A program made the position numbers and the translations under genes. A DNA stretch of 64,000 nt from Cycas panzhihuaensis (lineage: Eukaryota; Cycadophyta), in NCBI GenBank assembly GCA_023213395.1, contig CM041465.1:81351741-81415740 (forward strand). The letters are read 5' to 3'. How positions within the stretch are numbered: position 1 is the stretch's first letter; every line of letters starts with the position of its first letter. Of this stretch, positions 1 to 10,052 are shown in pieces. The notes below the pieces were generated by a model. It worked only from the letters and a program-made list of their open reading frames with translations. It had not been told where the DNA came from and did no database searches.

Positions 1-170
1 CAACAAAAGATCCCTTATTATTTAAAGAGGCCTTACATATACAAAAGGAGGTCTCTCTTATGCATAACTACTAATAAATAACCTCATGCATAAATATTAA
101 TATCTATCACCTTAGTTAGGTCATATAGTCACATATTGGCTAGCTAACTATTAGGTCCTATGGTAAAGGT
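1..170 (-). repeat. Probable F 3' LTR fragment
   Basis: Together with 4243-4256 this is the DNA downstream of F's integrase and purine tract in minus orientation. It was continuous until E1 inserted, as shown by the AAGGT duplication at 166-170 and 4238-4242. It has no coding capacity. The LTR call rests on position only, because the matching upstream LTR was not identified. Confidence 0.45.
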
Positions 171-575
171 TGTTGGAGTTAATCATCATCACTCCACTCC
201 CACCTTTCCAACCAGGATTGTACACCTCATTAACTTTAATTTAGATATGTGATGCTCAACATGTCGAGGTAAGTTAAGGTAAGTTTAACTTTGATTTAAG
301 TTAGTTTCATTTGAGTTAAGTTAATATTATTTTATTATTATTTTAAATTCAGGGGTTGAGGAGTTTCCCTCCTCCTCCAAATTATAAATATTGAAGGGTG
401 TGCAACCTTAGTGTCTTTAGACACTGCCCTTATTTGAGAAATTTATAACTCTCTTCACAACAATGGAATGGCTACAATGGATTTTCAGTTTATGCTACAT
501 TAATGTATTGCAATATTGATCTATGTGATTCTATTCTATGTTCTTCCATATTCTCCTGCCAATATTTTTCTAACA
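171..575 (+). repeat. E1 5' LTR
   Basis: Begins TGTTGG and ends CTAACA, typical copia-type LTR termini. A TATAAATA box at 383-390 precedes a TTGAAGGGTGTGCAACC stretch that probably marks the transcription start. The LTR matches 3824-4237 and both E2 LTRs. Confidence 0.9.
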
Positions 576-577
576 TT

Positions 578-590
578 TGGTATCAGAGCC
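578..590 (+). promoter_or_regulatory. E1 primer-binding site
   Basis: TGGTATCAGAGCC, two bases after the LTR, is complementary to the 3' end of initiator methionine tRNA. It is undamaged here. Confidence 0.9.
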
Positions 591-1810
591 AGTGATTGTT
601 GATCTATGAAGTTTTTTAAAAAATCAAGAAGATTTTGAGATAGATTTTTTTATAAGCAAATAATATCGATGATACTTATTTTCTACAACTGTTTTTAGTA
701 ATTTTCTTCTAGTTTTTCATTAAGTTTTTATTATTATTGAGCTATTTTTTAGTATAATAAATATACTTCAGATGTTTTTAGATTTATGTAGATTTTTGGC
801 TATATTTCCAGATCTATGAAGGAGATCAATATATTTCAGCAGTAAGCTATATTTTATTCAAAGTTTTCTCATATTTGAGTTATTTTTTTTCAGATCTATA
901 ATTTTATCATATATTTAAAAGTTTACAAGTATATTTGTCTATTTTATCTAATATTTTTCATAGATCTGTAAAGGAGATCAATTGCATGCAAGATTCATAT
1001 GGTTTTTTTTTAAGATCTATAAATTTTACTTCGGATCTACCATAGTTTTCCACAGATCTGGCTTATATTTTTCATATTTGCTCTTTCTATCAAATATTTG
1101 ATAGTTTCCTGGTTTATTTTGTTCAAATATTTAATATTTTTTTAGATATATAGTGTTTATCATATATTTGAAAGTTTTCAGGTTTATTTATCTATTTTAT
1201 CTAATATTTTTCATAGATCTATAAAGGAGATCAGCTGTATACAAGATTCATATAAGTTTTTTTAGATCTGTTACATATTTTTTTAAATCTACTATATTTT
1301 ATTATAGATCTGCTTATTTCAGTAAAATTTTCACCATTTTTCCTAGTATATTCATTTAGATCTACAATATCTGGCTATAGATCTGCCATACTTACGTAAG
1401 ATCTACAATATTTACATAAGTTTTTTCAGATCTATTAGTTTTTACTTTAGATCTGCTTATTTAAGGAAGTATTACAATATTTTCTGGCATAGTTATTTCA
1501 GATCTATAATATTTAGTTTAGATCTGCTATATTTCTTTTCAGATCTATATTTTTTCATCATATTTTTTGACTACATTTTCATGTCTTTTTATAGATCTAT
1601 AATCTTTGGAGCATATTCAGATTTCTGAAGAAGTATATACTGCAAATATGTCTACTAAAAGCTTTTGAAGCCTATTTTTTATCTATAAATTAACTACATT
1701 ACTAGATTTACAAATTTTGGCATGCCAATTTCTCATTCGAATTGTTATTTTTTAATTTTATTTTTTTAAAGGTTTAATAAAAAATTAATTATATTATATA
1801 AATTTTTAGA
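591..1810 (+). repeat. E1 leader rich in AGATCT, with a ~250 bp internal duplication
   Basis: By hand count about 17 copies of the palindrome AGATCT lie between roughly 811 and 1596, mostly followed by A/G-rich then T-rich runs. Two longer blocks, about 920-1020 and 1170-1270, share a common order of motifs (TATCTAATATTTTTCATAGA, then AAAGGAGATCA), so the region looks like a degenerate tandem array with a period near 250 bp. E2 lacks it. No coding potential was seen. Confidence 0.6.
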
Positions 1811-3066
1811 TTCTAAGGTTTAAAAACTCTTAGCCCCCTTGACATCGTTAGCTCTAGTCCCATTTATGCATTACATGACCATTAAATACTTTTAAAAGGG
1901 GATAATAATTATTTATAAACTTTTTTCTTTTTTCTTTTTTTTAATTTTTTATTTTTATATAGGGTTATTGGCATTTTTCTACCATACCTCCTCACTGGAG
2001 CATCAATTTCTAATGAAACCACTTTCATTGAGTCATAAATATTCTATAGATTAACTTTGACTGGTCATATGAGCAATTTGGTGCTAATTTGACCATGTTT
2101 CAGTCAATTTAAAGTGAATCAGTCCATTTTTTAACATTTTTTAAACTTTTTACAAAATCACTTTTTGAACTGATTATATTTTATTATCGGGAAACTATTT
2201 TCTAACCAGATTTATTCTACAGTGATCTACATTCAACAAACTTCATTACCTACATTTTATTTAATTTTTTAGAGTTTATTTTGACCACTATTTTAATCAC
2301 CGAATGTGGCATTTTAGTGGTTTTTAGGACTTTTTAAACCTTTTTTACATAAAGGTACTAGTTGCCATTTTCATTATAATTTTTCAGTTTGACATCTAAA
2401 TTTAGTTTTGTTAGTTTTGTTGGAAATCTGACTCATTCCCCTTTGAACTGACATAATTTTTTATATGTTTTATTTAATGTATTTTTACTAATTTTCAAAT
2501 TGCTCAAATTAGAGGTACTTTATTACTTTAAACTTGCCATTTTTACAAATTTATATATATAATTTTCAAATTTTTTCAGCTAAAAGTATATTGAAAATTC
2601 TTATAAATAATATTTAATCATTTTTATAGAATTATATAAAGTTTTGTTAATATTTTTATAAGTTTTTGGGCTCCCTGCTCATGTTAGGCCTCAAAATAAG
2701 GCTTGTTCTTGTGATTAATCAAAACTTAACTTGTAGGAACCCATTTTCAAAATGGATAGTTCCATTGGATAGATATTTTGTTTATCTTCATGCTGGTGAA
2801 GTTTCACCTTATTCTGATATTATTTAGTGTACTTTTGAAGTTGTTAAACTTAAGCATTTGACATACCCCTACATTTGAAAAAATTAAAAGGTTAAAAATT
2901 TTATTATTTTTTATCATCAGAGTTTATTTCAAATTTTCATACTTAAAGAATCTTTTATTACATTCAAACTTACTTTTATATTTATTTTATTTCAAATTAT
3001 ATTTGAAAAGTATTTCAAAGTTTATTCAAAAAGCATACTTTATATATTCTAAAGTTTTTTTGTAAT
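1811..3066 (+). other. E1 conserved non-coding leader
   Basis: T-rich, stop-filled DNA between the AGATCT array and gag. It aligns over its whole length with E2 50491-51978, and in blocks with the leader of element C: a TAGCCCC/CTAGTCCC block, a CTCACT-GAG / TTTCTAATGAAACC block, and a block around TTAGGCCT-AAA. Conservation without coding suggests an RNA role such as packaging or dimerisation; that is inference. Confidence 0.55.
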
Positions 3067-3823
3067 ATGGCACAATTACCTATATTTGATGGGAAAATTT
3101 TTTCAAAATGGCACAAGGTTATGAAAAACTATTTTATTGTACATAATTTATAGAAATATTTTCAAGATGAATATGATGTTAGTATTAAGGAAAACATTAG
3201 AAAGGATAATGAAGTATTAGGTCTATTATTTTGCACTATGAATGATGATGTTTTTTCAAAGGTTTCTGAATTAACTACTTCTAAATCAGTTTGGGATGTA
3301 TTGATTTCCACTTATGGGGGAGATACCCTCCATGTATTTGATGATATTTTTGTTGATCATGTGAGACAGGTGACAGAACAAGTGGATCATGATGACAAAA
3401 CCAATGAAGATTCAGATCAAATGCAGGACCAACTTGCTACATAAGGATTTGATCCTCCATTTGAGGGGGAGAATAAAAATGAATCCTATGACATGATGGA
3501 GAATGAACATGATGATATGACAGTTGTTCATAGCATAAAGACTACAAAAGATAAAGTTCAAGTTCAAAGCCTTCTTCATGTTCCAGTTGACAAAGTCAAA
3601 ATTACAGCTATACATACCTACTTGAATTAAGCTTTATTTGCACCATATTTTTTGCACTTTACTTATAGATTTTTTATACCACTTCATGGTACAAGGATAC
3701 ATGTTGTTAAGAGGATAAGAAGAGTTGATAAATATAAAGTTAAGAGACAGATTGTTAAAGTTTTTTTCAAGTACAAGTTCAAGTAAAAGATACAAGTGTT
3801 CATAATGACATTGAGGGGGAGAA
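3067..3823 (+). pseudogene. E1 gag-like protein (capsid N-half, acidic middle, basic tail)
   Basis: Starts at ATG 3067 (MAQLPIFDG), with the copia gag signature of an FDG motif, an aromatic/Trp pair (FSKWHKVMKNYF) and a VWDVL..YGG motif near residue 80, as in the UBN2/DUF4219 gag families. After about residue 95 the usual second half of the capsid and the CCHC zinc knuckle are absent. The protein becomes Asp/Glu-rich (TNEDSDQMQDQ, EGENKNES) and ends with a basic KVFFKYKFK motif that runs into the polypurine tract. Stops occur at the codon after HNL, after DQLAT, after TYLN and near 3785, all explicable as Gln/His/Lys-type decay. Usual copia gag also carries the knuckle, so this is a shortened form. 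The intact stretch is 3238-3444. Confidence 0.7.
3811..3823 (+). promoter_or_regulatory. E1 polypurine tract
   Basis: TTGAGGGGGAGAA directly abuts the 3' LTR and would prime plus-strand DNA synthesis. The gag reading frame passes through it. Confidence 0.85.
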
Positions 3824-4237
3824 TGTTGGAATTAATCGTCATCACTCCACTCCCACCTTTCCAACCAGGATTGTACACCTCATTAACTTTAATTTAGATA
3901 TGTGATGCTTAACATGTTGAGGTAAGTTAAGATAAGTTTAACTTTGATTTAAGTTAGTTTCATTTGAGTTAAGTTAACATTATTTTATCATTATTTTGAA
4001 TTCAGGGGTTGAGGAGTTTCCCTTCTCCCCCAAAATATAAATATTGAGGGGTGTGCAACCCTGGTATCTTTAGACGCTGTCCTTATTTGGGAAATTTATA
4101 ACTCTTTTCACAACAATAGAATAAATACAATGAATTTCATTTTATGCGACATTGATGTATTATAATATTGATCTATTTGATTCTATTCTATGTTCTGCCT
4201 TGTTCTGCCCTATTCTCCTGTAAATATTTTTCCTACA
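3824..4237 (+). repeat. E1 3' LTR
   Basis: Matches 171-575 with scattered transitions. It ends at ...CCTACA, followed by the AAGGT target duplication. Confidence 0.9.
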
Positions 4238-4242
4238 AAGGT

Positions 4243-5230
4243 AGCTATGTAATAATTCCTCCTCTTTAAGATGTCTAGTCTTAAGATTTGAGAGGATGTG
4301 AAAGTTATTAAATAAACTTTATTGATTCTAGTGTCACTTCCTTTGGTTTATAACTTACTAGTACATAAGGTACTAAAAAATGATTTGGTTATGAAGTTGG
4401 CTAGCCAAGATGCATTCAGGTGGAATAGTGAAAACTTATTTTTCATCCAAGATGGAAAAGATGATTTGAGTGGTGGTGGATTGAATGAGGTATTACTTGA
4501 AGTAAAAGACATAAAGGACATTATGGAGGGAGTTCTAAAGCATAAACAACTTCTCTAAGGGAGTGCTAAAGTATGAGTAATTTATCTAATATATTGGAGG
4601 ATTCTATAGCAGGTATAGTAATAATAATTTAATTTATAGTTCTAATAGTTTTTGAGGGATTATTGCTTATATGGATGGAGATGAAGGAAATCTAAGCCAC
4701 CAACTCAAATAAGTAATCAAAATGGTGCTAGTAAGCAAGTTCTTTCATGTGATTTCTAGATAGGGTTTATTTAAGGTCATTGAGGATGTGGTTGATATAT
4801 TAGATCTTCTATTAAATGACAATTACATGTAAGTTGGTTACTAGTGTATGATAGAATAGTGGGGGATAGTCATAAAGAGATATATGATATATAAAATGTA
4901 GAATGGTGAGAAGAGTTACATCAATGATTAATAAAGAATAGCGAAGATATCTTTTTCTTGGGTATTTAGACACAAAATGTCATAAGTAGGTCTTAATGGT
5001 TTATTAAGGACTCCGAACTAGCTGTTAGTTTGTAGATGGTAAGATAAGCATTTATTGAAGATAGTTTCTAATGGATGAATGAGATCTTACCAAAATAAGG
5101 TGGTGAATTTAGGATCTCAGTGGTAGACTATAATGAAAGTGAAATTATGGAGGCAAAAAATTAATTGGATGTATAAGAAATAGAGCAAAAATAAATTGGG
5201 ATTAAGTAATAATGCATTGGGAATCAAGGT
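4243..5230 (-). pseudogene. F integrase remnant
   Basis: Minus-strand translation near 5110-4960 reads DPKFTT.FW, then YHLQTNSQ and LNKPLRPTYD, matching the integrase core order SDRDPKFTS-FW / YHPQTDGQ / N--LE--LR of Ty3/gypsy elements. Around 4556-4420 it reads HNVLYVFYFKKYL-like sequence and then PPECILAS, like the C-terminal HNVFHVS-LKKY ... ILDR region of chromovirus-type integrases. Several frames are needed and many stops intervene. Element E1's left neighbour DNA follows the C-terminus. Confidence 0.6.
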
Positions 5231-5429
5231 GGGTTATATGTTAGACTTTGATATTATTAATATGAACTATGAAGCCTAAGTTATTGGTTAGTTATTTATG
5301 TATTTAATTAGGGAGAATAGGTTTATTAGGGGGAGGTATTGTACTGTGAAGCATATGAGTTTTCTATAGGTATTGAGATTTTCTAACCATTAGACTTCTA
5401 AAATGGAATTTAATTCTCTAATAGAAAGA

Positions 5430-5680
5430 GAATAGAAATTTATTACTAGGTGATTTATTCTTATCTATATGTGGAGGTTCTTGATGGTTCCTACATAATG
5501 GAGGGTATGGTATCAAAGGAGGGAGCATGTGAAACAAGTTTTTGGGATAATATACAAGCCTAACTACTGAGCAAGAGAGATATCAATGAAATTAAGTGAG
5601 GTACCGCCATCAATAAGAATGGTTATAAGAGTCTTTTAGAATGTTCTTTTAACTCTTAATGGCTTAGGGTAAGATGCAGA
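5430..5680 (-). pseudogene. F retroviral-type aspartic protease
   Basis: Minus-strand frame reads ITILIDGGTSLNFIDISLAQ, the D-(S/G)-G-(A/T)-(S/T)-x-N-F active-site segment of Ty3/gypsy proteases, followed by LG---IP-TCFTCSLL. The catalytic Asp is present. The frame has stops on both sides. Normally reverse transcriptase follows; here integrase-like sequence begins only a few hundred bases on. Confidence 0.7.
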
Positions 5681-5959
5681 GGGGACAATTGCTAGGGATA
5701 CATTAGATTCTAGATATAGGAAAAGTTTTTAGGAGGGCTCATTATATAGGTCATGTTTAGAATCAAAATCATCATCTAAGGGGAGATTAGGATCAATAAT
5801 GAAGACCATGTATTTGGATTTATATACCTTCATATAGTCATAGGTCCATTTCTTAAAGAACTTGATACAAAGGTTAGCTTCTCTTCTCTTATTTTCTTTA
5901 GCTATAAGAATCTAGAGAGGGTTTATGGATTTGTCTCCTATTAGATGTTGTAGATCTTT

Positions 5960-6600
5960 TAGTCATGGATGCTACTAATCTATTAGATGAGATCATTAGT
6001 AGAATATAGGATCTCAATGAAGAATAACTAATTATTTTATTATAAATTCTAGTTTGAATACTTTTTCCATAGATATAGCCTCTTTAAGATTGATGGGAGA
6101 AACCATTTTAAGGTGCATTTAAATGTAGTCTTTAAGTCTATAAATATATATATCGATGATAGTTTACTGATTGAGAGTTTAAGATACTAAATTCTATATC
6201 CTACGTAACTCATCGATATATACTTTAAGAGATGTTATTTACTTAAGGTAGGTGTGTTGGTTGAATAAGGTCTTATTCCATGTCTCTTCATATAAATTAA
6301 ATAAATATTTACAAAATAAAGTCCTATGTGTGATTGGTGTAGTTCTCATATTGTAACCAATGATACCAATGCAAAGCCTTATCTTCGAGGTGGATGGAGG
6401 CAAAGGTTAGTTAATCATCAAAGGACATGGGGATGACAGAGAGTGTCCTAGTTGAGATCAAATTCAAATATGAGAATAATGATTTTATAGCAAAATAGGT
6501 ACTAACATGTCAAGGGTGGAAGTGGAGGGGATAGAGCTGGTACAAAGCTATTGAATGAAGTGAAGGTAAAGGGAATGTTTGAAATCTATATGGAAAGATT
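5960..6600 (-). pseudogene. F gag (Retrotrans_gag-like) remnant
   Basis: Minus-strand translation reads LTFASIHLEDKALHWYHW and then, through many stops, a DF---IF--FI / DLIQPTHL / SILNSQSVNYH progression, the order seen in gypsy capsid (LASLHLEGKALQWHRW ... RFG ... L-QL-Q-GSV--Y...). The segment 6601-6847 upstream has no recognisable coding and may be F leader or LTR. Confidence 0.6.
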
Positions 6601-6847
6601 CATGAGCTTATCAAATATTATAGTGACATTATCATTTAAAGTGTCACATTAGGTTTTTAGGTCTAAGATCTAATCTACTTGGATAACAAGATCCGTGGTA
6701 CATAAGAAATATTTTACTAAAATTAGTTTAAAGAAAGTGGTTTAGAGAAAAAGGCATTTATAAGAAAGGGATTAGAGAAGAAAAATAAGATTAAAGAGCT
6801 AAGGATTAATATAGAAAGGTGGAGGAGGGAAGGGGGGTATTTATTAT

Positions 6848-7203
6848 TAACAGATAATACACATTCATTATACTTGGTTAAGTTATAGGTCATGTATTAT
6901 TAGTCAACATAAGGGCCAAATATGATTGGTTAACATAAAGGCCAAATATGATTGGTTAACATAAAGGCCAAATATGATTACTTAACATAAAGGCTAAATG
7001 TGATTTGTTGTGAGTGAGGCACATATACCCACAATATGACTATAAGTATACCTATGTGGTGAGATATATCTTGTGTGAAATTTTGAGGTTAGATTTGAGA
7101 TGTGATTATGATTTTCATATGTTGAGCTCTATTATTGCATTATTATGATGTTATTCTATTAATCCTAGTTATGTTATCTTATGCATGATTTATATTTCTA
7201 ACA
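6848..7203 (+). repeat. B 5' LTR
   Basis: Matches 49498-49801; ends TTCTAACA, immediately followed by the primer site. It is 52 bp longer than the 3' copy, exactly two units of an internal 26 bp repeat. Confidence 0.85.
6906..7010 (+). repeat. 26 bp tandem repeat, four units, in B 5' LTR
   Basis: Units start at about 6906, 6932, 6958 and 6984 and contain the core CATAAAGGCCAAATATGATT. The 3' LTR of the same element holds two diverged units (about 49556-49610). Direct repeats in this part of an LTR often act as promoter elements; that role is not shown here. Confidence 0.85.
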
Positions 7204-7216
7204 TGGTATCTGAGCT
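7204..7216 (+). promoter_or_regulatory. B primer-binding site
   Basis: TGGTATCTGAGCT directly follows the LTR and is complementary to initiator tRNA-Met with one or two changes. Confidence 0.8.
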
Positions 7217-7408
7217 TATGGTGAAGAGGAGAAGTTGAATGTGAGCACTTGGTGAAGACGAGAAGCTGAAATGATGTATTATAACAAAGTTCTATTGAGC
7301 TAAATATTGCCAAATATTTTTGTCACATTAGGCCTATTTTCTAAGTTATAAGATTATCATTTTCTATTAATCTTATGCTTATTGATTGACCATTACTACT
7401 TAAATATT
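7217..7408 (+). other. B leader, first part
   Basis: Non-coding DNA between the B primer site and the LINE; it ends with the LINE target sequence. Before the LINE it was continuous with 10053-11908. Confidence 0.7.
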
Positions 7409-10036
7409 GTCTTTTTTTTTGGTAAGATAAAATAAATTTATAGTGGGTTTGAACAGGATCCCACAACCTATTACATCAGAAGACGCTGTGCTAACCAATA
7501 TATATATGACTGTGACATCCCCACGGTCTAGGCCAGAGAGCTAAATGCCAGGACAAGCCCTGCGGCTAGCTATTACTGATCATATCCTTTTCTACCAAAA
7601 CCATAAGATCCCTAGGGAACTCACCTCTTCACACTTGACCTTCCTAGTGCCTTGCTCCCCAATTTGCCAAGAAATCAGTTGGCTTGTTACCTTCTCTCAA
7701 AGTGTGCCTTATACAGACTTCCTCTAGTCCCTTAATGATCTCTTTGGCGTCATTAAAAGGGGTCTGGAATCTCCAATCTGGAAGGGCCTCCCCTCTCAGA
7801 ACCTTAAGCACCACCTCCGAATCCCCCTCTAAAATCAGACGCTAGGCATTTCCTTCAGCAGCTAGGTCTAGGGCTTTAAACATAGCCCTCATTTTTGCAT
7901 AATGGTTTGTTTGACATTCATAATAATCCGCAAAAGCCCAAATTGGGGAGCCGGTACAATCCTTGTAGATACCCCCACCACCCACTTCCCCGGGGCTCCC
8001 TTTAGCCGCCCCATCAAAGTTTACTTTGATCTAGGGCTCCTCGGGGGGCTGCCAACTGCTGCATCTAGGCCTGACCGCCTCAAAATCAGGCTGTATACCC
8101 CATTTACTTAGAATCCTACTCTCCAGCAAGGAAATACGTTTTTCTTTCACGTTCCCAACGTTTTCCTTAATGTCCAAACTTATTCTGCCGAAGATGGCAA
8201 TCTGGTCCATCTGGGTTCCCTGAAAAATTCTCTGATTTCTCTCCTTCCATAAATTCCAAGCCAATATCGGGAGTGCGCACATCCAAATGCGGCTCAGCAT
8301 TCTACTTCTAAAAGGGCTAAGCCATGCAAGCCATAAGTCAATAGTCTTTTCTGAGAAAGTCCAGCAAACCTCCAGTTTCCCAAGTAACATCCTCCAGACC
8401 TCTCTTGTAAAGGAACACCCAATAAATATATGATCTATAGATTCCTCCTCTAAGCAACATAAGGGGCATCTATTCACCAGCGAAAAGCCTCTCTTTTTGA
8501 GATTGTCTATGGTGAGGATTTTGTTCCTGAGGCAGGTCCACCAAAATATGACGATCTTAGGAATGATAGGGAGCCTCCAAACACTAGCAAGGGTAGGATT
8601 CTTATGATCCCCTTTGGTTAAACAAAGGAAATGATATCCTTGTTTAGCCGTGTAGTCCCCGGACAGGCCCATAGGCCACACCACTAAATCCGGCAAGGGC
8701 ATTCTAGGAATATAATTCTTACGGAGAATCGTTTTTAACTTGTTTATGCTTTCTTGCAATCTTCATCGCTTTGAATTTCCTCGAAGGACTTCCATCTCCT
8801 GTTTTTGCCATTCCCGATCCAATAATCCTTAACATGGGTACCATATTGCCTGACACAGGGACCCATAATAGGATCCAGATCCGGGCAATCCTTAAGCGCT
8901 ACGTCGCAGCACCATACATCCTCCCAGAATCTAATGGAATTACCATCACCAAGTCTCCATTTCAAACCATTCCTTATAGTCTTCCATGCTTTTAATATGC
9001 TTCTCCAGACTGTTGAACCAACCTGCGAAGCCTCATTCCTGAGGAAAGAACCCCCTTGAATGTATTTTCTATCCAGGATCTTCTCCCATAGCCTCTGTCC
9101 CCTTTTAAATAATCGCCATCCCAATTTAGCCCCTAAAGCGACATTGAAAGGAGAAGTCCTTCTCAGGTTAAGGCCACCGGCCCATTTTAGGGTGCACACT
9201 TTATTCCAGCTTACCAAATGAATTCTGTCTTTGCTCTCTGCCCCCGACTAGAGGAATCTCTTCTGGATAGATTCTATAATGTTTGATATACCCGCTGGAA
9301 CCCTGAATATAAACATCCAAAATACAGGTATGCTCTGCAGCGTCGAAGCTACAAGCTGGAGCTTTCCGGCTAAGCTCAAAACAATGCCTTTCTAGCCCGC
9401 CAGCTTCCTTTGCATCCTGTCTAAAAGGGGGTTCCACATATCCTTGGACATTCTCCCAACAAAGAGTGGTAGCCCAAGATAAATTGTGGGGAGCTTTTTA
9501 ATGCTCATCTCTAAAAGTCTACTGATCCTGCCTTGGACATGACCTGGGGTATTAATGAAGAAGACATTACTCTTGTTCAAATTTATTTTTTGGCTTGTGG
9601 CCTCCTCAAAGCGGCCCAATATCTCTTTAAATTTGGAGGCCTCACTTAGAGTAGCCTTCCCTAAAAAAATATTATCATCCACGAATTGATGATGAATCAC
9701 ATTATCCACACCAGATGTCAGCTTTATACCTTTTATGGCCCCCTGTCTTCTGACTGCCTCCAGGGTTCTACCCAGAAGCTTAGCCATCGTAATATACAAG
9801 AAGGGGGAGAGAGGGTCTCCCCAAATTTCTAAAAAACCTGGAGGAAGAGCCATTTATAATGACGGAGAATTGCGGGTTACCTATGCATAGTTTTATCCAA
9901 GACCGCCAAGTCTCCCCAAAGCCAAATGCCCCAAGGCATTCTAACAGATAATCCCAGGAGACCCTATCAAAGGCCTTCGAAAGGTCGATCTTGATAAGCA
10001 TCACTGGCTCTTTCCTTTCTGCAGCTGAATGGATTG
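7409..10036 (-). mobile_element. 5'-truncated LINE (L1-like) with RNase H domain
   Basis: A non-LTR element inserted in B's leader. A perfect 16 bp target duplication, TTACTACTTAAATATT, lies at 7393-7408 and 10037-10052. On the minus strand the 3' end is a short A-run (T-run at 7411-7420 on +). The 5' end stops inside the reverse transcriptase, so the endonuclease and ORF1 are lost, as usual for target-primed insertion. It is clearly more GC-rich than the surrounding copia DNA. Confidence 0.93.
7491..10036 (-). pseudogene. LINE ORF2 remnant: RT, zinc-binding reverse transcriptase domain, RNase H
   Basis: RT begins at IKIDLSKAFDRVSWDYL (near 10000). After a frameshift near 9800 comes the catalytic FVDDNIFLG (near 9680), then the thumb-type KINLNKS...YLGLPL region. 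At 9217-8031 is the plant zf-RVT segment, including FWWTCLRNKI, CPLC and DHIFIGCSF. A further frame (about 8030-7620) reads VNFDGAAKGSPG, TNHYAKMRAM, LEGDSEVVL and ANWGA, the RNase H of plant LINEs (RVT_3). There the Glu expected in TNN-AE is Lys. The natural stop is at 7491-7493. Frameshifts and stops make it inactive, although the RT active-site Asp pair survives. Confidence 0.88.
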
Positions 10037-10052
10037 TTACTACTTAAATATT

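Larger units (their letters stand above)
171..4237 (+). mobile_element. Element E1: gag-only LTR retrotransposon
   Basis: Complete element with two LTRs (171-575 and 3824-4237, roughly 5 percent different over the first 200 bp), a primer-binding site complementary to initiator tRNA-Met, a 2.5 kb leader, one gag-like ORF and a polypurine tract. It is flanked by a perfect 5 bp target duplication, AAGGT. There is no protease, integrase or reverse transcriptase and no room for them, so it must have moved with proteins supplied in trans. E2 at 49864-53168 is a second member. Confidence 0.9.
1..6847 (-). mobile_element. Element F: decayed Ty3/gypsy retrotransposon, interrupted by E1
   Basis: Translating the minus strand gives, in order from high to low coordinate, gag, aspartic protease and integrase, followed by a purine-rich tract near 4257-4270 and probable LTR DNA that E1 interrupts. 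Reverse transcriptase and RNase H are missing between protease and integrase, so there is a large internal deletion. The element probably continues left of base 1. B inserted at 6847/6848, so F's upstream LTR should lie to the right of B, but I could not prove it. F is the oldest layer of the nest. Confidence 0.7.

Noticed and set aside
591-1810. CRISPR-like array suggested by regularly repeated AGATCT
   Set aside because: Spacing is irregular, repeats are six bases, the DNA is plant retrotransposon leader, and no cas-type gene exists.
4322-4558. 78-codon + ORF
   Set aside because: The opposite strand carries the C-terminal integrase motif of F; the + frame has no resemblance to a family.
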